Positions 1-6,767 of a stretch of DNA of 9,353 bases are shown here, one piece after another. The notes below the pieces were generated by a model that did no database searches, was not told the origin of the DNA, and saw nothing but the letters and a program-made list of their open reading frames with translations. The first letter of the stretch is position 1. Every line of letters begins with the position of its first letter. Made by a program: the position numbers and the translations under genes. Source of the DNA: an uncultured beta proteobacterium. Lineage in GTDB: Bacteria > Pseudomonadota > Gammaproteobacteria > Burkholderiales > Rhodocyclaceae. The stretch lies in contig CAIZKA010000557.1 in the NCBI GenBank assembly GCA_903933395.1, positions 1 through 9,353 of the forward strand. Reading direction: 5' to 3'.

Positions 1-66
1 ACCGACAAGGTCGAAAGAACCCTGGTGGGCAAGGCCAAACGGGTCATTGACCGGCGGCCGAAATAG
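1..66 (+). CDS. C-terminal tail of an unidentified protein, possibly an acyl-CoA ligase
   Basis: The open frame enters from the left edge and ends at TAG 64-66, giving 21 residues. The next gene starts 21 bases later, so both are probably in one operon. The tail contains ERTLVGKAKR, which resembles the C-terminal R-T-x-x-G-K-x-x-R/K motif of AMP-forming (ANL) acyl-CoA ligases, where the lysine acts in adenylation. A CoA ligase would suit an aromatic-acid uptake operon. Twenty-one residues are too few to decide, and this is not clearly the usual end of benzoate-CoA ligase. The reading frame is well supported; the family is only a suggestion. Confidence 0.5.
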   Translation, partial: TDKVERTLVGKAKRVIDRRPK

Positions 67-87
67 AAGCGGGTCAGGGGAGACTTC

Positions 88-963
88 ATGCTGTCGCAGT
101 TCTTGCAGTTCCTGTTTTCAGGCGTCACGGTCGGGGCCACGTACGCCTTGGCCGCACTGGGCTTTACGCTGATCTACAACGCCAGCAACGTGATCAATTT
201 CGCCCAGGGCGAGTTCATCATGCTCGGCGGCATGCTGGCCTTCTTCTTCATGCAATCCGGGGTGCCGATGCCGCTGGCGATTTTGCTGGCGATCGCGATT
301 CCGGCCCTGGTCGGGATCGCTTTGGAAAAGCTGGCGATCGAGCCTGCGCGCGATGCCGAAGTCGTCACGCTGATCATCATCACCATCGGCGCCTCGCTGG
401 TGATTCGCGGCCTGATCCAGATCTGGCTCGGCAAGGGCACGCATAGCTATCCGGCGTTTTCGGGCAGCGAGCCGATTCACATCGGCGGCGCCACGCTGTT
501 GCCGCAAAGTCTTTGGGTGCTGGGCATCACGGCCCTGGTGGTCGTCGCGCTTTGGTACTTCTTCAGCCGCACGCTGGCCGGCAAGGCCATTCTCGCCACC
601 TCATGCAACCCCTTGGCGGCGCAACTGGTCGGCATCAACACGCAGTGGGTGCTGCTGGTCAGCTTTGCGCTGTCGGCGGCGCTGGGAGCGATCGGCGGTG
701 TGCTGCTGGCCCCGATCACCCTGACCTCCTACGATGTCGGCATCATGCTCGGCCTCAAGGGCTTTGTCGCTGCGGTGGTCGGCGGCCTTGGCAGCGGGCT
801 GGGTGCCGTGGTCGGCGGCCTGCTGGTCGGCATCATCGAAGCGATGGCGGCCGGCTACATTTCATCGGCCTACAAGGACGCGATCCCCTTCATCCTGATC
901 CTGTTCATTCTCTTCTTCATGCCGCGCGGCATTTTCGGCGCGCAAGTCACGGAGCGGGTATGA
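88..963 (+). CDS. livH: LivH-type ABC transporter permease (branched-chain amino acid/aromatic acid family)
   Basis: This is one of two inner-membrane permease subunits of a HAAT-family ABC importer. It has 291 residues, normal for LivH, and is almost wholly hydrophobic, with about eight membrane segments. Family marks are NFAQGEF at residues 37-43 and the glycine-rich block GGLGSGLGAVVGG beginning at residue 232. The ATG at 88 is preceded by AGGGGAGA (76-83), a good ribosome binding site. It lies 21 bases after the upstream gene and is followed by livM, livG and livF homologues. In this family, sequence does not separate amino-acid carriers from aromatic-acid carriers. The neighbouring boxA favours benzoate or a related acid, which is inference from context. 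Confidence 0.93.
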   Translation: MLSQFLQFLFSGVTVGATYALAALGFTLIYNASNVINFAQGEFIMLGGMLAFFFMQSGVPMPLAILLAIAIPALVGIALEKLAIEPARDAEVVTLIIITIGASLVIRGLIQIWLGKGTHSYPAFSGSEPIHIGGATLLPQSLWVLGITALVVVALWYFFSRTLAGKAILATSCNPLAAQLVGINTQWVLLVSFALSAALGAIGGVLLAPITLTSYDVGIMLGLKGFVAAVVGGLGSGLGAVVGGLLVGIIEAMAAGYISSAYKDAIPFILILFILFFMPRGIFGAQVTERV

Positions 964-1075
964 GCGCCCACCGCCGGGCCGTCCCAAGGGGGCGCAGCCA
1001 ACTATATGGAGCCGCCCAGCGGCGAACCGGCATCACCCCCGCCCACGGGGCGGGGGCTGGGGGGAGGGTAGTCCA
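964..1075 (+). repeat. GC-rich palindromic intergenic element between livH and livM
   Basis: This 112-base spacer interrupts an otherwise tightly packed operon. It contains a perfect 9-bp hairpin, CCCCCGCCC (1036-1044) against GGGCGGGGG (1048-1056) with a 3-base loop. A second hairpin is GCCGC (1011-1015) against GCGGC (1019-1023). It opens with a GCCGGGCCGTCCCAAGGGGGC-like stretch (973-993), which from memory resembles short GC-rich repeats scattered between betaproteobacterial genes. Its right end, GGGGGGAGGG (1059-1068), supplies the ribosome binding site of livM. No second copy is visible in this window, so its status as a dispersed repeat is inferred. Confidence 0.5.
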
Positions 1076-2023
1076 ATGAGTGCGCTGAAGCGGCATTACG
1101 CTCTCATAGTACTGGCCACGGTACTGCTGCTGTTGCCACTGGTGCTCCCCAACAACTATTACTACGACATCGTCATCCGAATGGCGATCAACGCGATCAT
1201 CGTCCTCGGCCTGAATCTGCTGATTGGTTTTGCCGGCCAGATCAGTCTCGGCCATGCCGGCTTTGTCGGCATCGGTGCCTATGCCTCGGCGATTTTCCCC
1301 ACTCACTTCGGCTGGCATCCGATCTTCGCCATGCTGGCCGGAGCGGCCATTGCCAGCGCCATCGCGGCGATCGTGGCGCGACCGATCTTCCGTCTGAAGG
1401 GGCACTACCTGGCGATGGCAACCCTTGGGCTGGGCATCATCATTGCCATCGTGATCAAGAACGAAGGGACCTACACCGGCGGTCCAGACGGCATGCCGGT
1501 TGTGGCACTGGGCCTGATGGGCTTCGAGATTTCAGGTGAAAAGCAGTGGTACTGGGTACTCGCCGCGACGTTGCTGTTCAGCTTCTGGGCGTCGAAGAAC
1601 CTGATCGATTCGCCCTTCGGCCGGGCATTGCGGGCACTGCATGGCTCCGAAGTTGCCTCGCAGGTCATGGGCGTCGATATCGTGCGCTACAAGGTCGCGA
1701 TTTTTGTCCTGTCGGCGTTTTTCGCCAGCCTGATGGGCAGCGTCACCGCGCATTACATCGGTTTCGTCACACCCAATATCGCCGACTTTTTCCATTCCAT
1801 CGAACTCGTCACCATGGTCGTGATCGGCGGCATGGCATCGATCTACGGTTCGCTGATCGGAGCCGTTTTGCTGACCGCGTTGCCGCAGGCGCTGTCGACC
1901 TTCGAGGGATGGGAGACGGTGGCCTTCGGTTCGATCCTGATGCTGTGCATGATCTTCATGCCCAAGGGATTGGTGCCGACCCTGGCGGCGCGCTTCGGCC
2001 GCAACGACGGGGAGCCCCGCTGA
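1076..2023 (+). CDS. livM: LivM-type ABC transporter permease
   Basis: This is the second membrane subunit of the HAAT importer and pairs with the LivH-like permease to form the translocation path. It has 315 residues and many hydrophobic segments. The hallmark GQISLGHAGFVGIGAYASA starts at residue 54, and the C-terminal IGGMASIYGSLIGA block starts at residue 250. The ATG at 1076 sits 8 bases after GGAGG (1063-1067), within the G-rich end of the preceding spacer. The stop overlaps the livG start (TGATG, 2021-2025), which implies translational coupling. The length lacks the long N-terminal extension seen in some enterobacterial LivM proteins, as is common in this wider family. The substrate is inferred from context only. 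Confidence 0.93.
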   Translation: MSALKRHYALIVLATVLLLLPLVLPNNYYYDIVIRMAINAIIVLGLNLLIGFAGQISLGHAGFVGIGAYASAIFPTHFGWHPIFAMLAGAAIASAIAAIVARPIFRLKGHYLAMATLGLGIIIAIVIKNEGTYTGGPDGMPVVALGLMGFEISGEKQWYWVLAATLLFSFWASKNLIDSPFGRALRALHGSEVASQVMGVDIVRYKVAIFVLSAFFASLMGSVTAHYIGFVTPNIADFFHSIELVTMVVIGGMASIYGSLIGAVLLTALPQALSTFEGWETVAFGSILMLCMIFMPKGLVPTLAARFGRNDGEPR

Positions 2024-2784
2024 TGGCGCTGCTCGAAGTCGATAATCTTTCCAAGGCCTTTGGCGGCGTCAAGGCGGTGCAGAACGTCAGCTTTGCGGTT
2101 GATCGAGGGCTGGTGTACTCGGTCATCGGGCCCAACGGGGCCGGAAAAACCACGCTGTTCAACCTGATCACCGGCATCTACACGCCATCCGATGGCGACA
2201 TCCGGCTCAATGGGCAGTCCATCGCCGGCACCGCGCCGCATGCGCTTGCCTTGAAGGGCATGGCCAGAACTTTCCAGAACCTGCAAATCTGCATGAACAT
2301 GACGGCGCTGGAAAACGTCATGGTCGGCGCGCACCTGCAACTCGACCGCAATCTGGTCAAGGCCATGTTGCGGCTGCCGTCCATCGCCCGCCGCGACAAG
2401 CAATTGAAGGACGAGGCGCGGGAGCTCATGTGCTTTGTCGGGCTGGAACAGTACGCCAATCTGGGCGCCAGTTCGATGCCTTATGGGGCCCTGAAGCGGC
2501 TGGAGATCGCCCGGGCGCTTGCTGCCAAGCCACAGATCCTTTTCCTCGATGAACCGGCGGCCGGACTGAATTCGAAGGAAACCGCCGAGATCGACGAACT
2601 GGTGCGCAAGGTGGCGGACAACGACGTCACCGTGGTGCTGGTCGAGCACGACATGAAAATGGTAATGAACATTTCCGATCGCATTCTGGTGCTCGACTAC
2701 GGCAAGAAGCTGACCGAGGGAACAGCCAAAGAGGTCAGGGAGAACCCGGATGTGATTGCGGCTTATCTTGGCAGCAACGTATGA
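2023..2784 (+). CDS. livG: LivG-type ABC transporter ATPase
   Basis: This is a cytoplasmic ATP-binding subunit of 253 residues. The start chosen is the ATG at 2023, which overlaps the livM stop and has GGGGAG at 2009-2014; the frame stays open further upstream, but that part lies inside livM. Visible motifs are Walker A GPNGAGKTT (36-44), Q-loop Q85 in RTFQN, Walker B ILFLDEPAAGLN (172-183) and the H-loop VEHDM with H209. The C-terminal PDVIAAYLGSN is typical of LivG. The ABC signature is unusual: MPYGALKR at 152-159 stands where LSxGQxxR would be, so the serine and glutamine of the consensus are missing. It is expected to pair with the hemerythrin-LivF protein encoded 22 bases downstream. 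Confidence 0.95.
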   Translation: MALLEVDNLSKAFGGVKAVQNVSFAVDRGLVYSVIGPNGAGKTTLFNLITGIYTPSDGDIRLNGQSIAGTAPHALALKGMARTFQNLQICMNMTALENVMVGAHLQLDRNLVKAMLRLPSIARRDKQLKDEARELMCFVGLEQYANLGASSMPYGALKRLEIARALAAKPQILFLDEPAAGLNSKETAEIDELVRKVADNDVTVVLVEHDMKMVMNISDRILVLDYGKKLTEGTAKEVRENPDVIAAYLGSNV

Positions 2785-2806
2785 ACAGGGCAAAAGGGAA
2801 TAATCC

Positions 2807-4120
2807 GTGACAGCGGCTTTGGAAATAATCGGCAACGAGCATCGCAGCATGTGGCAGCTGACCGTCGTACTCGACGAACTGCGCAAGCAGCTGGGCCAGC
2901 CGGAACAAAAGCCCGATGCGGAACTGTTCGGGCTGATTCTCGATTACATCGAGCAATACATTGAGCGGGTACACCAGCCCAAGGAAGAAGAGTTCCTCTA
3001 CCGGGCTGTGCTCGATCGCACCAGTGAAGGCAACGAGATGATCGCGCAGTTCCAGCGCGAGCATGCGGCCAGCCCGGAAATCGTGGCGCGACTTCGCGCG
3101 CAGTTGAAGTCCATGGTGCAGCACTACCCGGAAGGAGCGGCCGAATTTCAGGCGGCGCTGGAAGAGTACATCGCACTGCTGCGCAGTCACATCATGAAGG
3201 AAGAGAACGAACTGTTTCCGCTGGCGCGCAAGATCCTGACCGACGTCGACTGGGACGAAATCAACACCGCGATTACCGATAGCGAAGACCCGCTGTTCGG
3301 TGACACCGCGCGAGCCGAGTTTCGTTCCCTGATGTCGCGCATCGTCAATCAGGCGCCGGAGCCGGTGGGCTTTGGCCTGGTGACGCCCGAGCCTGTCGCC
3401 GAAGCGCATCCGGTGCTGTTGTCGGTCGAGAACCTGAGCAGTCACTACGGCCGCATCGAAGCCTTGCGCGGCGTCACCATCGAAGTCAGGCAGGGCCAGT
3501 TGGTCGCGCTGGTTGGGGCCAATGGTGCGGGCAAGACCACATTGCTCCGCGCGATTTCCGGCGTGCAGAAGATAAGCGGCGGCATGGTGAGCTTCGCCGG
3601 ACAGGACATCACGCACAGCCGCCCGGACCAGCGCGTGCGACTGGGCATCTGCCAGGTGCCCGAAGGGCGCCAGGTATTCGGTCCGCTTTCGGTCGAGGAC
3701 AATCTGCGCCTTGGCGCCTACACGCGCAGCGACAAGCGGGAAATCGAGGAAGACATGGAACAGATGTACGCGATGTTCCCGATCCTCAAGCAAAAATTCA
3801 AGCAGGCGGCCGGAACCCTGTCGGGCGGGCAGCAACAGATGCTGGCCATGGCGCGGGCGCTCATGGGCAGGCCGAAACTGCTGTTGCTGGACGAACCCTC
3901 GATGGGTCTGGCGCCGTTGCTGATCCAGGAGATCTTCAACGCCATCATCAGCCTGCGTGAACACGGCAAGACCGTGTTTCTGGTCGAACAGAATGCCCAG
4001 GCCGCGCTGTCGATCGCCGATCGGGCTTATGTAATCGAAACCGGAGAAACAGTGCTTTCGGGGACCGGCGCCGAACTGCTGGTAAATGAGCAAGTGAAGT
4101 CCGCTTACCTCGGCATTTGA
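2807..4120 (+). CDS. livF: Hemerythrin domain fused to LivF-type ABC transporter ATPase
   Basis: This 437-residue protein is much longer than ordinary LivF (about 235). Residues 1 to about 180 form a helical hemerythrin HHE domain with the complete diiron ligand pattern: H12, H56-xxx-E60, H86 and H128-xxx-E132. A proline-rich linker (about 181-203) leads to a complete LivF ATPase beginning at SVENLSSHYGRIEALRG. That part has Walker A GANGAGKTT (237-245), Q-loop Q283, signature LSGGQQQ (338-344), Walker B LLLLDEPSMGL (358-368) and the LivF-typical VEQN with Q395 at the H-loop position. The GTG start at 2807 follows AAGGGA (2794-2799). An in-frame GTG at 3413 would give a plain LivF but has no visible ribosome binding site, so the fusion is probably the real product. 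It should energise the LivHM permease; O2 or redox sensing by the N-terminal domain is inference. Confidence 0.93.
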   Translation: MTAALEIIGNEHRSMWQLTVVLDELRKQLGQPEQKPDAELFGLILDYIEQYIERVHQPKEEEFLYRAVLDRTSEGNEMIAQFQREHAASPEIVARLRAQLKSMVQHYPEGAAEFQAALEEYIALLRSHIMKEENELFPLARKILTDVDWDEINTAITDSEDPLFGDTARAEFRSLMSRIVNQAPEPVGFGLVTPEPVAEAHPVLLSVENLSSHYGRIEALRGVTIEVRQGQLVALVGANGAGKTTLLRAISGVQKISGGMVSFAGQDITHSRPDQRVRLGICQVPEGRQVFGPLSVEDNLRLGAYTRSDKREIEEDMEQMYAMFPILKQKFKQAAGTLSGGQQQMLAMARALMGRPKLLLLDEPSMGLAPLLIQEIFNAIISLREHGKTVFLVEQNAQAALSIADRAYVIETGETVLSGTGAELLVNEQVKSAYLGI

Positions 4121-4277
4121 GGTGCAAGGGTTTCCTTTTTGGTCGGAGTTCGCCGTATCGCCAGCGCCGACTTTATGGAATACCGATTTGGTTTGTTGCA
4201 GCGCATGCTTGGCAATGCTCTTTAGAATTACCCCGTAGCGATAGCTGTCATTCAAATAACACTAGGAGGAAACAACC
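4121..4277 (+). promoter_or_regulatory. Leader of the binding-protein gene with strong ribosome binding site
   Basis: This gap separates the ATPase gene from the binding-protein gene. AGGAGGA at 4264-4270 is a near-ideal ribosome binding site placed 7 bases before the GTG start and supports that non-ATG start. TAGAAT at 4223-4228 could be a -10 element. The best -35-like TTGCAG (4196-4201) is 21 bases away, too far for a standard promoter. TTGC (4196-4199) and GCAA (4212-4215) form a weak dyad around GCATGC. No clear terminator follows the ATPase gene, so read-through is likely, perhaps with an added weak promoter. Confidence 0.4.
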
Positions 4278-5429
4278 GTGGTCAAAAAGTCCGTACTCAA
4301 GATAGTCACCGCCGCTGCGCTTGCAGTCGGTACCACTCTGTCGGCTTTTGCCGCCGACCCGATCAAGATCGGCTCGGTTCTTTCGGTCACCGGCCCGGCC
4401 GCATTTCTCGGCGACCCGGAACTGAAAACCCTGCAGCTCTACATCGAAAAAATCAACAAGGAAGGCGGCGTGCTGGGGCGCCAACTGCAACTGGTGCATT
4501 ACGACGACGGCAGCGATGCCGGCAAGGCCAATGGTTTCGCCAAGCGCCTGCTGGATGACGACAAGGTCGACATCATCGTCGGCGGCAGCACCACGGGGTC
4601 CACCATGTCCATGGTGCCGCTGGTCGAGAAGGCGGAAGTGCCGTTCATTTCGTTGGCGGGCGCGGTGGTTATCGTCGAGCCGGTCAAGAAGTGGGTATTC
4701 AAGACGCCGCATACCGATCGCATGGCGTCCGAGAAGGTGTTCGATGACATGAAGAAGCGCGGCCTGACCAAGATTGCCCTGTTCGCCGAAACCAGTGGCT
4801 TCGGCATGTCGGGCAAGAAGGAAACCGAGGCTCTGGCCGGCAAGATGGGCATCACCCTGGTGGCCACCGAAACCTACGGGCCCAAGGACACCGACATGAC
4901 GCCGCAACTGACCAAGATCAAGAACACGGCCGGCGTCCAGGCCATCTTCGTCTTTGGTTTCGGCCAGGGGCCGGCGGTGGTCAACAAGAGCTACAAGCAA
5001 CTCGGTCTTACCCTGCCGCTTTACCACGCTCATGGCGTTGCCTCGGAAGAGTTCATCAAGCTCTCCGGACCCGCTGCAGAAGGCGTTCGCCTGCCGGCAG
5101 CGGCATTGCTGGTGGCTGACAAACTGGCCGCCAACGATCCGCAGAAGCCGGTGACCACCGCCTACCGCAAGGCCTATAACGACCGCTACAAGGAAGATGT
5201 CTCGACCTTCGGCGGTCACGCCTACGACGGTTTGATGATTGCGGTTGACGCCTTCAAGCGCGCCGGTTCGACTGACAAGGCAAAGGTTCGCGACGCCATC
5301 GAGGCTACCAAGGGCTACATCGGCACCGGTGGCAAGGTCAATATGTCGGCGACGGATCACATGGGTCTGGATCAAACGTCCTTCCTCGTGCTGGAAATCA
5401 AGAATGGAGACTGGGTACTGGTCAAGTAA
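4278..5429 (+). CDS. Periplasmic LivK-type substrate-binding protein of the ABC importer
   Basis: This 383-residue protein is a periplasmic binding protein of the type I leucine/amide/aromatic-acid family (Peripla_BP_6). It begins with a signal peptide: a KK pair, a hydrophobic core, and a likely signal peptidase I site after AFA (residues 23-25). The mature part starts with DPIKIGSVLSVTGPAAFLG, the standard opening strand and ligand-loop region, followed by GGVLGRQLQL and DDDKVDIIVGGSTTG. It has no lipobox cysteine, so it should be soluble in the periplasm. It lies 157 bases after the ATPase gene and is followed by a strong terminator, completing a five-gene transporter set. Homologues bind branched-chain amino acids, amides, urea or aromatic acids. 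Benzoate is inferred from the adjacent boxA. Confidence 0.92.
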   Translation: MVKKSVLKIVTAAALAVGTTLSAFAADPIKIGSVLSVTGPAAFLGDPELKTLQLYIEKINKEGGVLGRQLQLVHYDDGSDAGKANGFAKRLLDDDKVDIIVGGSTTGSTMSMVPLVEKAEVPFISLAGAVVIVEPVKKWVFKTPHTDRMASEKVFDDMKKRGLTKIALFAETSGFGMSGKKETEALAGKMGITLVATETYGPKDTDMTPQLTKIKNTAGVQAIFVFGFGQGPAVVNKSYKQLGLTLPLYHAHGVASEEFIKLSGPAAEGVRLPAAALLVADKLAANDPQKPVTTAYRKAYNDRYKEDVSTFGGHAYDGLMIAVDAFKRAGSTDKAKVRDAIEATKGYIGTGGKVNMSATDHMGLDQTSFLVLEIKNGDWVLVK

Positions 5430-5447
5430 GTCTGTCTCTCTCCAGCA

Positions 5448-5476
5448 AAAAGCCCGCTTTACGCGGGCTTTTTTTC
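5448..5476 (+). terminator. Rho-independent terminator after the binding-protein gene
   Basis: AAAAAGCCCGC (5448-5458) pairs perfectly with GCGGGCTTTTT (5464-5474) around a TTTAC loop, and the T run continues to 5476. It lies 18 bases after the stop codon and ends the ABC transporter unit. Confidence 0.93.
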
Positions 5477-5521
5477 GCGCCAGCTATCTATTCGATCGCG
5501 GCGGCAAATAGCCTCATTTAG

Positions 5522-5552
5522 TTGATAAATATCGCCGCGACTGATGTATTAT
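5522..5552 (+). promoter_or_regulatory. Possible second sigma-70 promoter for the TRAP operon
   Basis: TTGATA (5522-5527) matches 5 of 6 bases of the -35 consensus and TATTAT (5547-5552) matches 5 of 6 of the -10. The 19-base spacer is long. It lies in an AT-rich patch just upstream of the better placed promoter at 5562-5589, so it may be an alternative start or chance. Confidence 0.25.
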
Positions 5553-5561
5553 TATTCCTCA

Positions 5562-5589
5562 TTGTCCGGAAGCGATAGTGCACTATAGT
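5562..5589 (+). promoter_or_regulatory. Likely sigma-70 promoter of the TRAP transporter operon
   Basis: TTGTCC (5562-5567) is a moderate -35 and TATAGT (5584-5589) a good -10, separated by 16 bases. The -10 lies inside the overlapping palindromes at 5575-5591, as expected for a promoter repressed by a factor bound there. It lies between the upstream terminator and the dctP-type gene and would give a leader of about 120 bases. The leader includes a small hairpin, GGCGA (5684-5688) against TCGCC (5693-5697), just before the ribosome binding site. Confidence 0.5.
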
Positions 5590-5591
5590 GC
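5575..5591. promoter_or_regulatory. Palindromic operator candidate at the TRAP promoter
   Basis: Two perfect 12-base palindromes overlap: ATAGTGCACTAT (5575-5586) and GCACTATAGTGC (5580-5591). The same stretch can be read as a direct repeat of ATAGTGC at 5575 and 5585, exactly one helical turn apart. It overlaps the candidate -10 and contains a central TGCA. From memory, the benzoyl-CoA-responsive repressors BzdR and BoxR of Azoarcus recognise TGCA-containing repeats, so a BoxR-type regulator is a reasonable candidate. That assignment is inference. Confidence 0.55.
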
Positions 5592-5703
5592 TTATTCGGT
5601 GCCGGCAGTTGAGAGCACGCAGGGTGGCGGAGGTTCGTCGCAGAAAGCGGTACGCTGGTGTATCCATGGTCCAATTCCAATAAGGCGAGCATTCGCCAAT
5701 CAA

Positions 5704-5710
5704 AGAGGAG
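5704..5710 (+). promoter_or_regulatory. Ribosome binding site that decides the dctP start
   Basis: AGAGGAG (5704-5710) directly abuts an in-frame ATG at 5711, leaving no spacer, but stands 6 bases before the next in-frame ATG at 5717. The second ATG is therefore the likely start, and it also gives a signal peptide beginning MRKLF. Confidence 0.75.
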
Positions 5711-5716
5711 ATGCAT

Positions 5717-6751
5717 ATGAGGAAGCTATTCGCAAAAACCCTGGTCGCGGCTTCAGTCGCTGGGACCGCTTTTGCAGTTCAGGCTCAGGAAGTGACGTTG
5801 AAGGTGCACCATTTCCTGTCACCGACCACCATCATCCAGACCGGCATGTTTGGCCCCTGGTGCGAGAAGTTGGCCAAGGAATCGGCCAACAAGCTGAAGT
5901 GCCAGATCTATCCGGCGATGCAGCTGGGTGGTACGCCGGCGCAACTTTACGACCAGGCCAAGGACGGTGTGGCTGACATCACCTGGGTTCCGGGCGGATA
6001 TTCCGGCAATCGTTTCGAAATGATGTCGGTGTTCGAATTGCCGTTCATGATGACCAACGCCGATGCAACCAGTCGCGCCGCCTGGGACTACTACAATCTG
6101 TATGCCAAGGATATGTTCAAGGATGTGCACCTGCTGGCTATCCATGTTCATGGCCCTGGGACAATCTTTTCCAACAAGAAGCCCTTGATGACCCAAGCTG
6201 ATTTCAAGGGCATGAAGATGCGCGGCCCCACGCCTACTGTTACGGCGTTGCTGGCGAAAATGGGTGCAACGCCGGTCGGCATGCCGGTAACGGGGGTCGG
6301 TGAGGCGCTTTCGAAGGGCGTGGTTGATGGTGCCGTGATTCCCTATCAAGTGGCCCCGAGTGTAAAAGTATGCGAACTGGTCAAGTATGCAGTGGAGACC
6401 GACCCCAAGTTCAACGCGCTCTACACCACGGTGTTCATCGTCGCCATGAACAAGGCCAAATATGAATCGCTGCCGCCCGATCTGAAGAAGGTGCTTGACG
6501 CCAACTCCGGCCAGGATTTCTCTGCATTCCTCGGTCGTACCCAGGAGGCCGATGACGCTGTGGGTCGCGCCAAGTGCAAGGAGTCCGGCGTGGCGATCAG
6601 CATGGTTTCGGCATCGGAACTGGCAAACTGGAAGAAGGCTACCGACGAGCAGGATGACGAATGGGTTGCAAAAATGACCAAGGCCGGTCGGGATGGCAAG
6701 AAGATGCTGCAAAGCGCCATCGACCTCAGCAAGAAGCACACGAAGAAGTAG
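5717..6751 (+). CDS. dctP: TRAP transporter periplasmic binding protein, DctP family
   Basis: This extracytoplasmic solute receptor of a TRAP transporter captures an organic acid for the membrane pair DctQM. From the ATG at 5717 it has 344 residues. A signal peptide (RK, then a hydrophobic stretch) probably ends after VQA (21-23), and the mature protein starts QEVTLKVHHFLSP. R169 in the FKGMKMRGP motif matches the conserved arginine that binds the substrate carboxylate in this family. The following MGATPVGMPVTGVGEALSKG segment is also typical. Four cysteines (C49, C62, C219, C287) remain after signal removal, which is notable for an exported protein. Its own promoter and operator candidate lie upstream, and dctQ and dctM follow. 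A carboxylate ligand is supported by R169; an aromatic acid is inferred from boxA. Confidence 0.94.
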   Translation: MRKLFAKTLVAASVAGTAFAVQAQEVTLKVHHFLSPTTIIQTGMFGPWCEKLAKESANKLKCQIYPAMQLGGTPAQLYDQAKDGVADITWVPGGYSGNRFEMMSVFELPFMMTNADATSRAAWDYYNLYAKDMFKDVHLLAIHVHGPGTIFSNKKPLMTQADFKGMKMRGPTPTVTALLAKMGATPVGMPVTGVGEALSKGVVDGAVIPYQVAPSVKVCELVKYAVETDPKFNALYTTVFIVAMNKAKYESLPPDLKKVLDANSGQDFSAFLGRTQEADDAVGRAKCKESGVAISMVSASELANWKKATDEQDDEWVAKMTKAGRDGKKMLQSAIDLSKKHTKK

Positions 6752-6767
6752 TTTCTGCCTGAGCCTT

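Noticed and set aside
1006..1071. Possible 21-codon small gene within the livH-livM spacer
   Set aside because: It reads through the palindromic element, is almost all Pro and Gly, and has no convincing ribosome binding site.
4142..4171. Possible terminator after the hemerythrin-LivF gene
   Set aside because: Only a 5-base stem (GTCGG/CCGAC) with a long loop and no following T run.
4209..4224. Possible sigma-54 promoter (TGGCA) before the binding-protein gene
   Set aside because: The required GC about ten bases after the GG is absent (TA at 4223-4224).
2735..4255. Long antisense open frame (506 codons) opposite the hemerythrin-LivF gene
   Set aside because: It mirrors a gene with complete motifs on the plus strand, its translation is rich in H, R and Q with no recognisable domain, and such frames are common opposite GC-rich codons.
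4248..5375. Antisense open frame opposite the LivK-type binding-protein gene
   Set aside because: The plus strand has a signal peptide, a family fold and a strong ribosome binding site; the antisense translation shows nothing recognisable.
5578..5976. Open frame starting in the leader and running into dctP
   Set aside because: It overlaps the promoter, operator and signal-peptide region out of frame, with no recognisable product.
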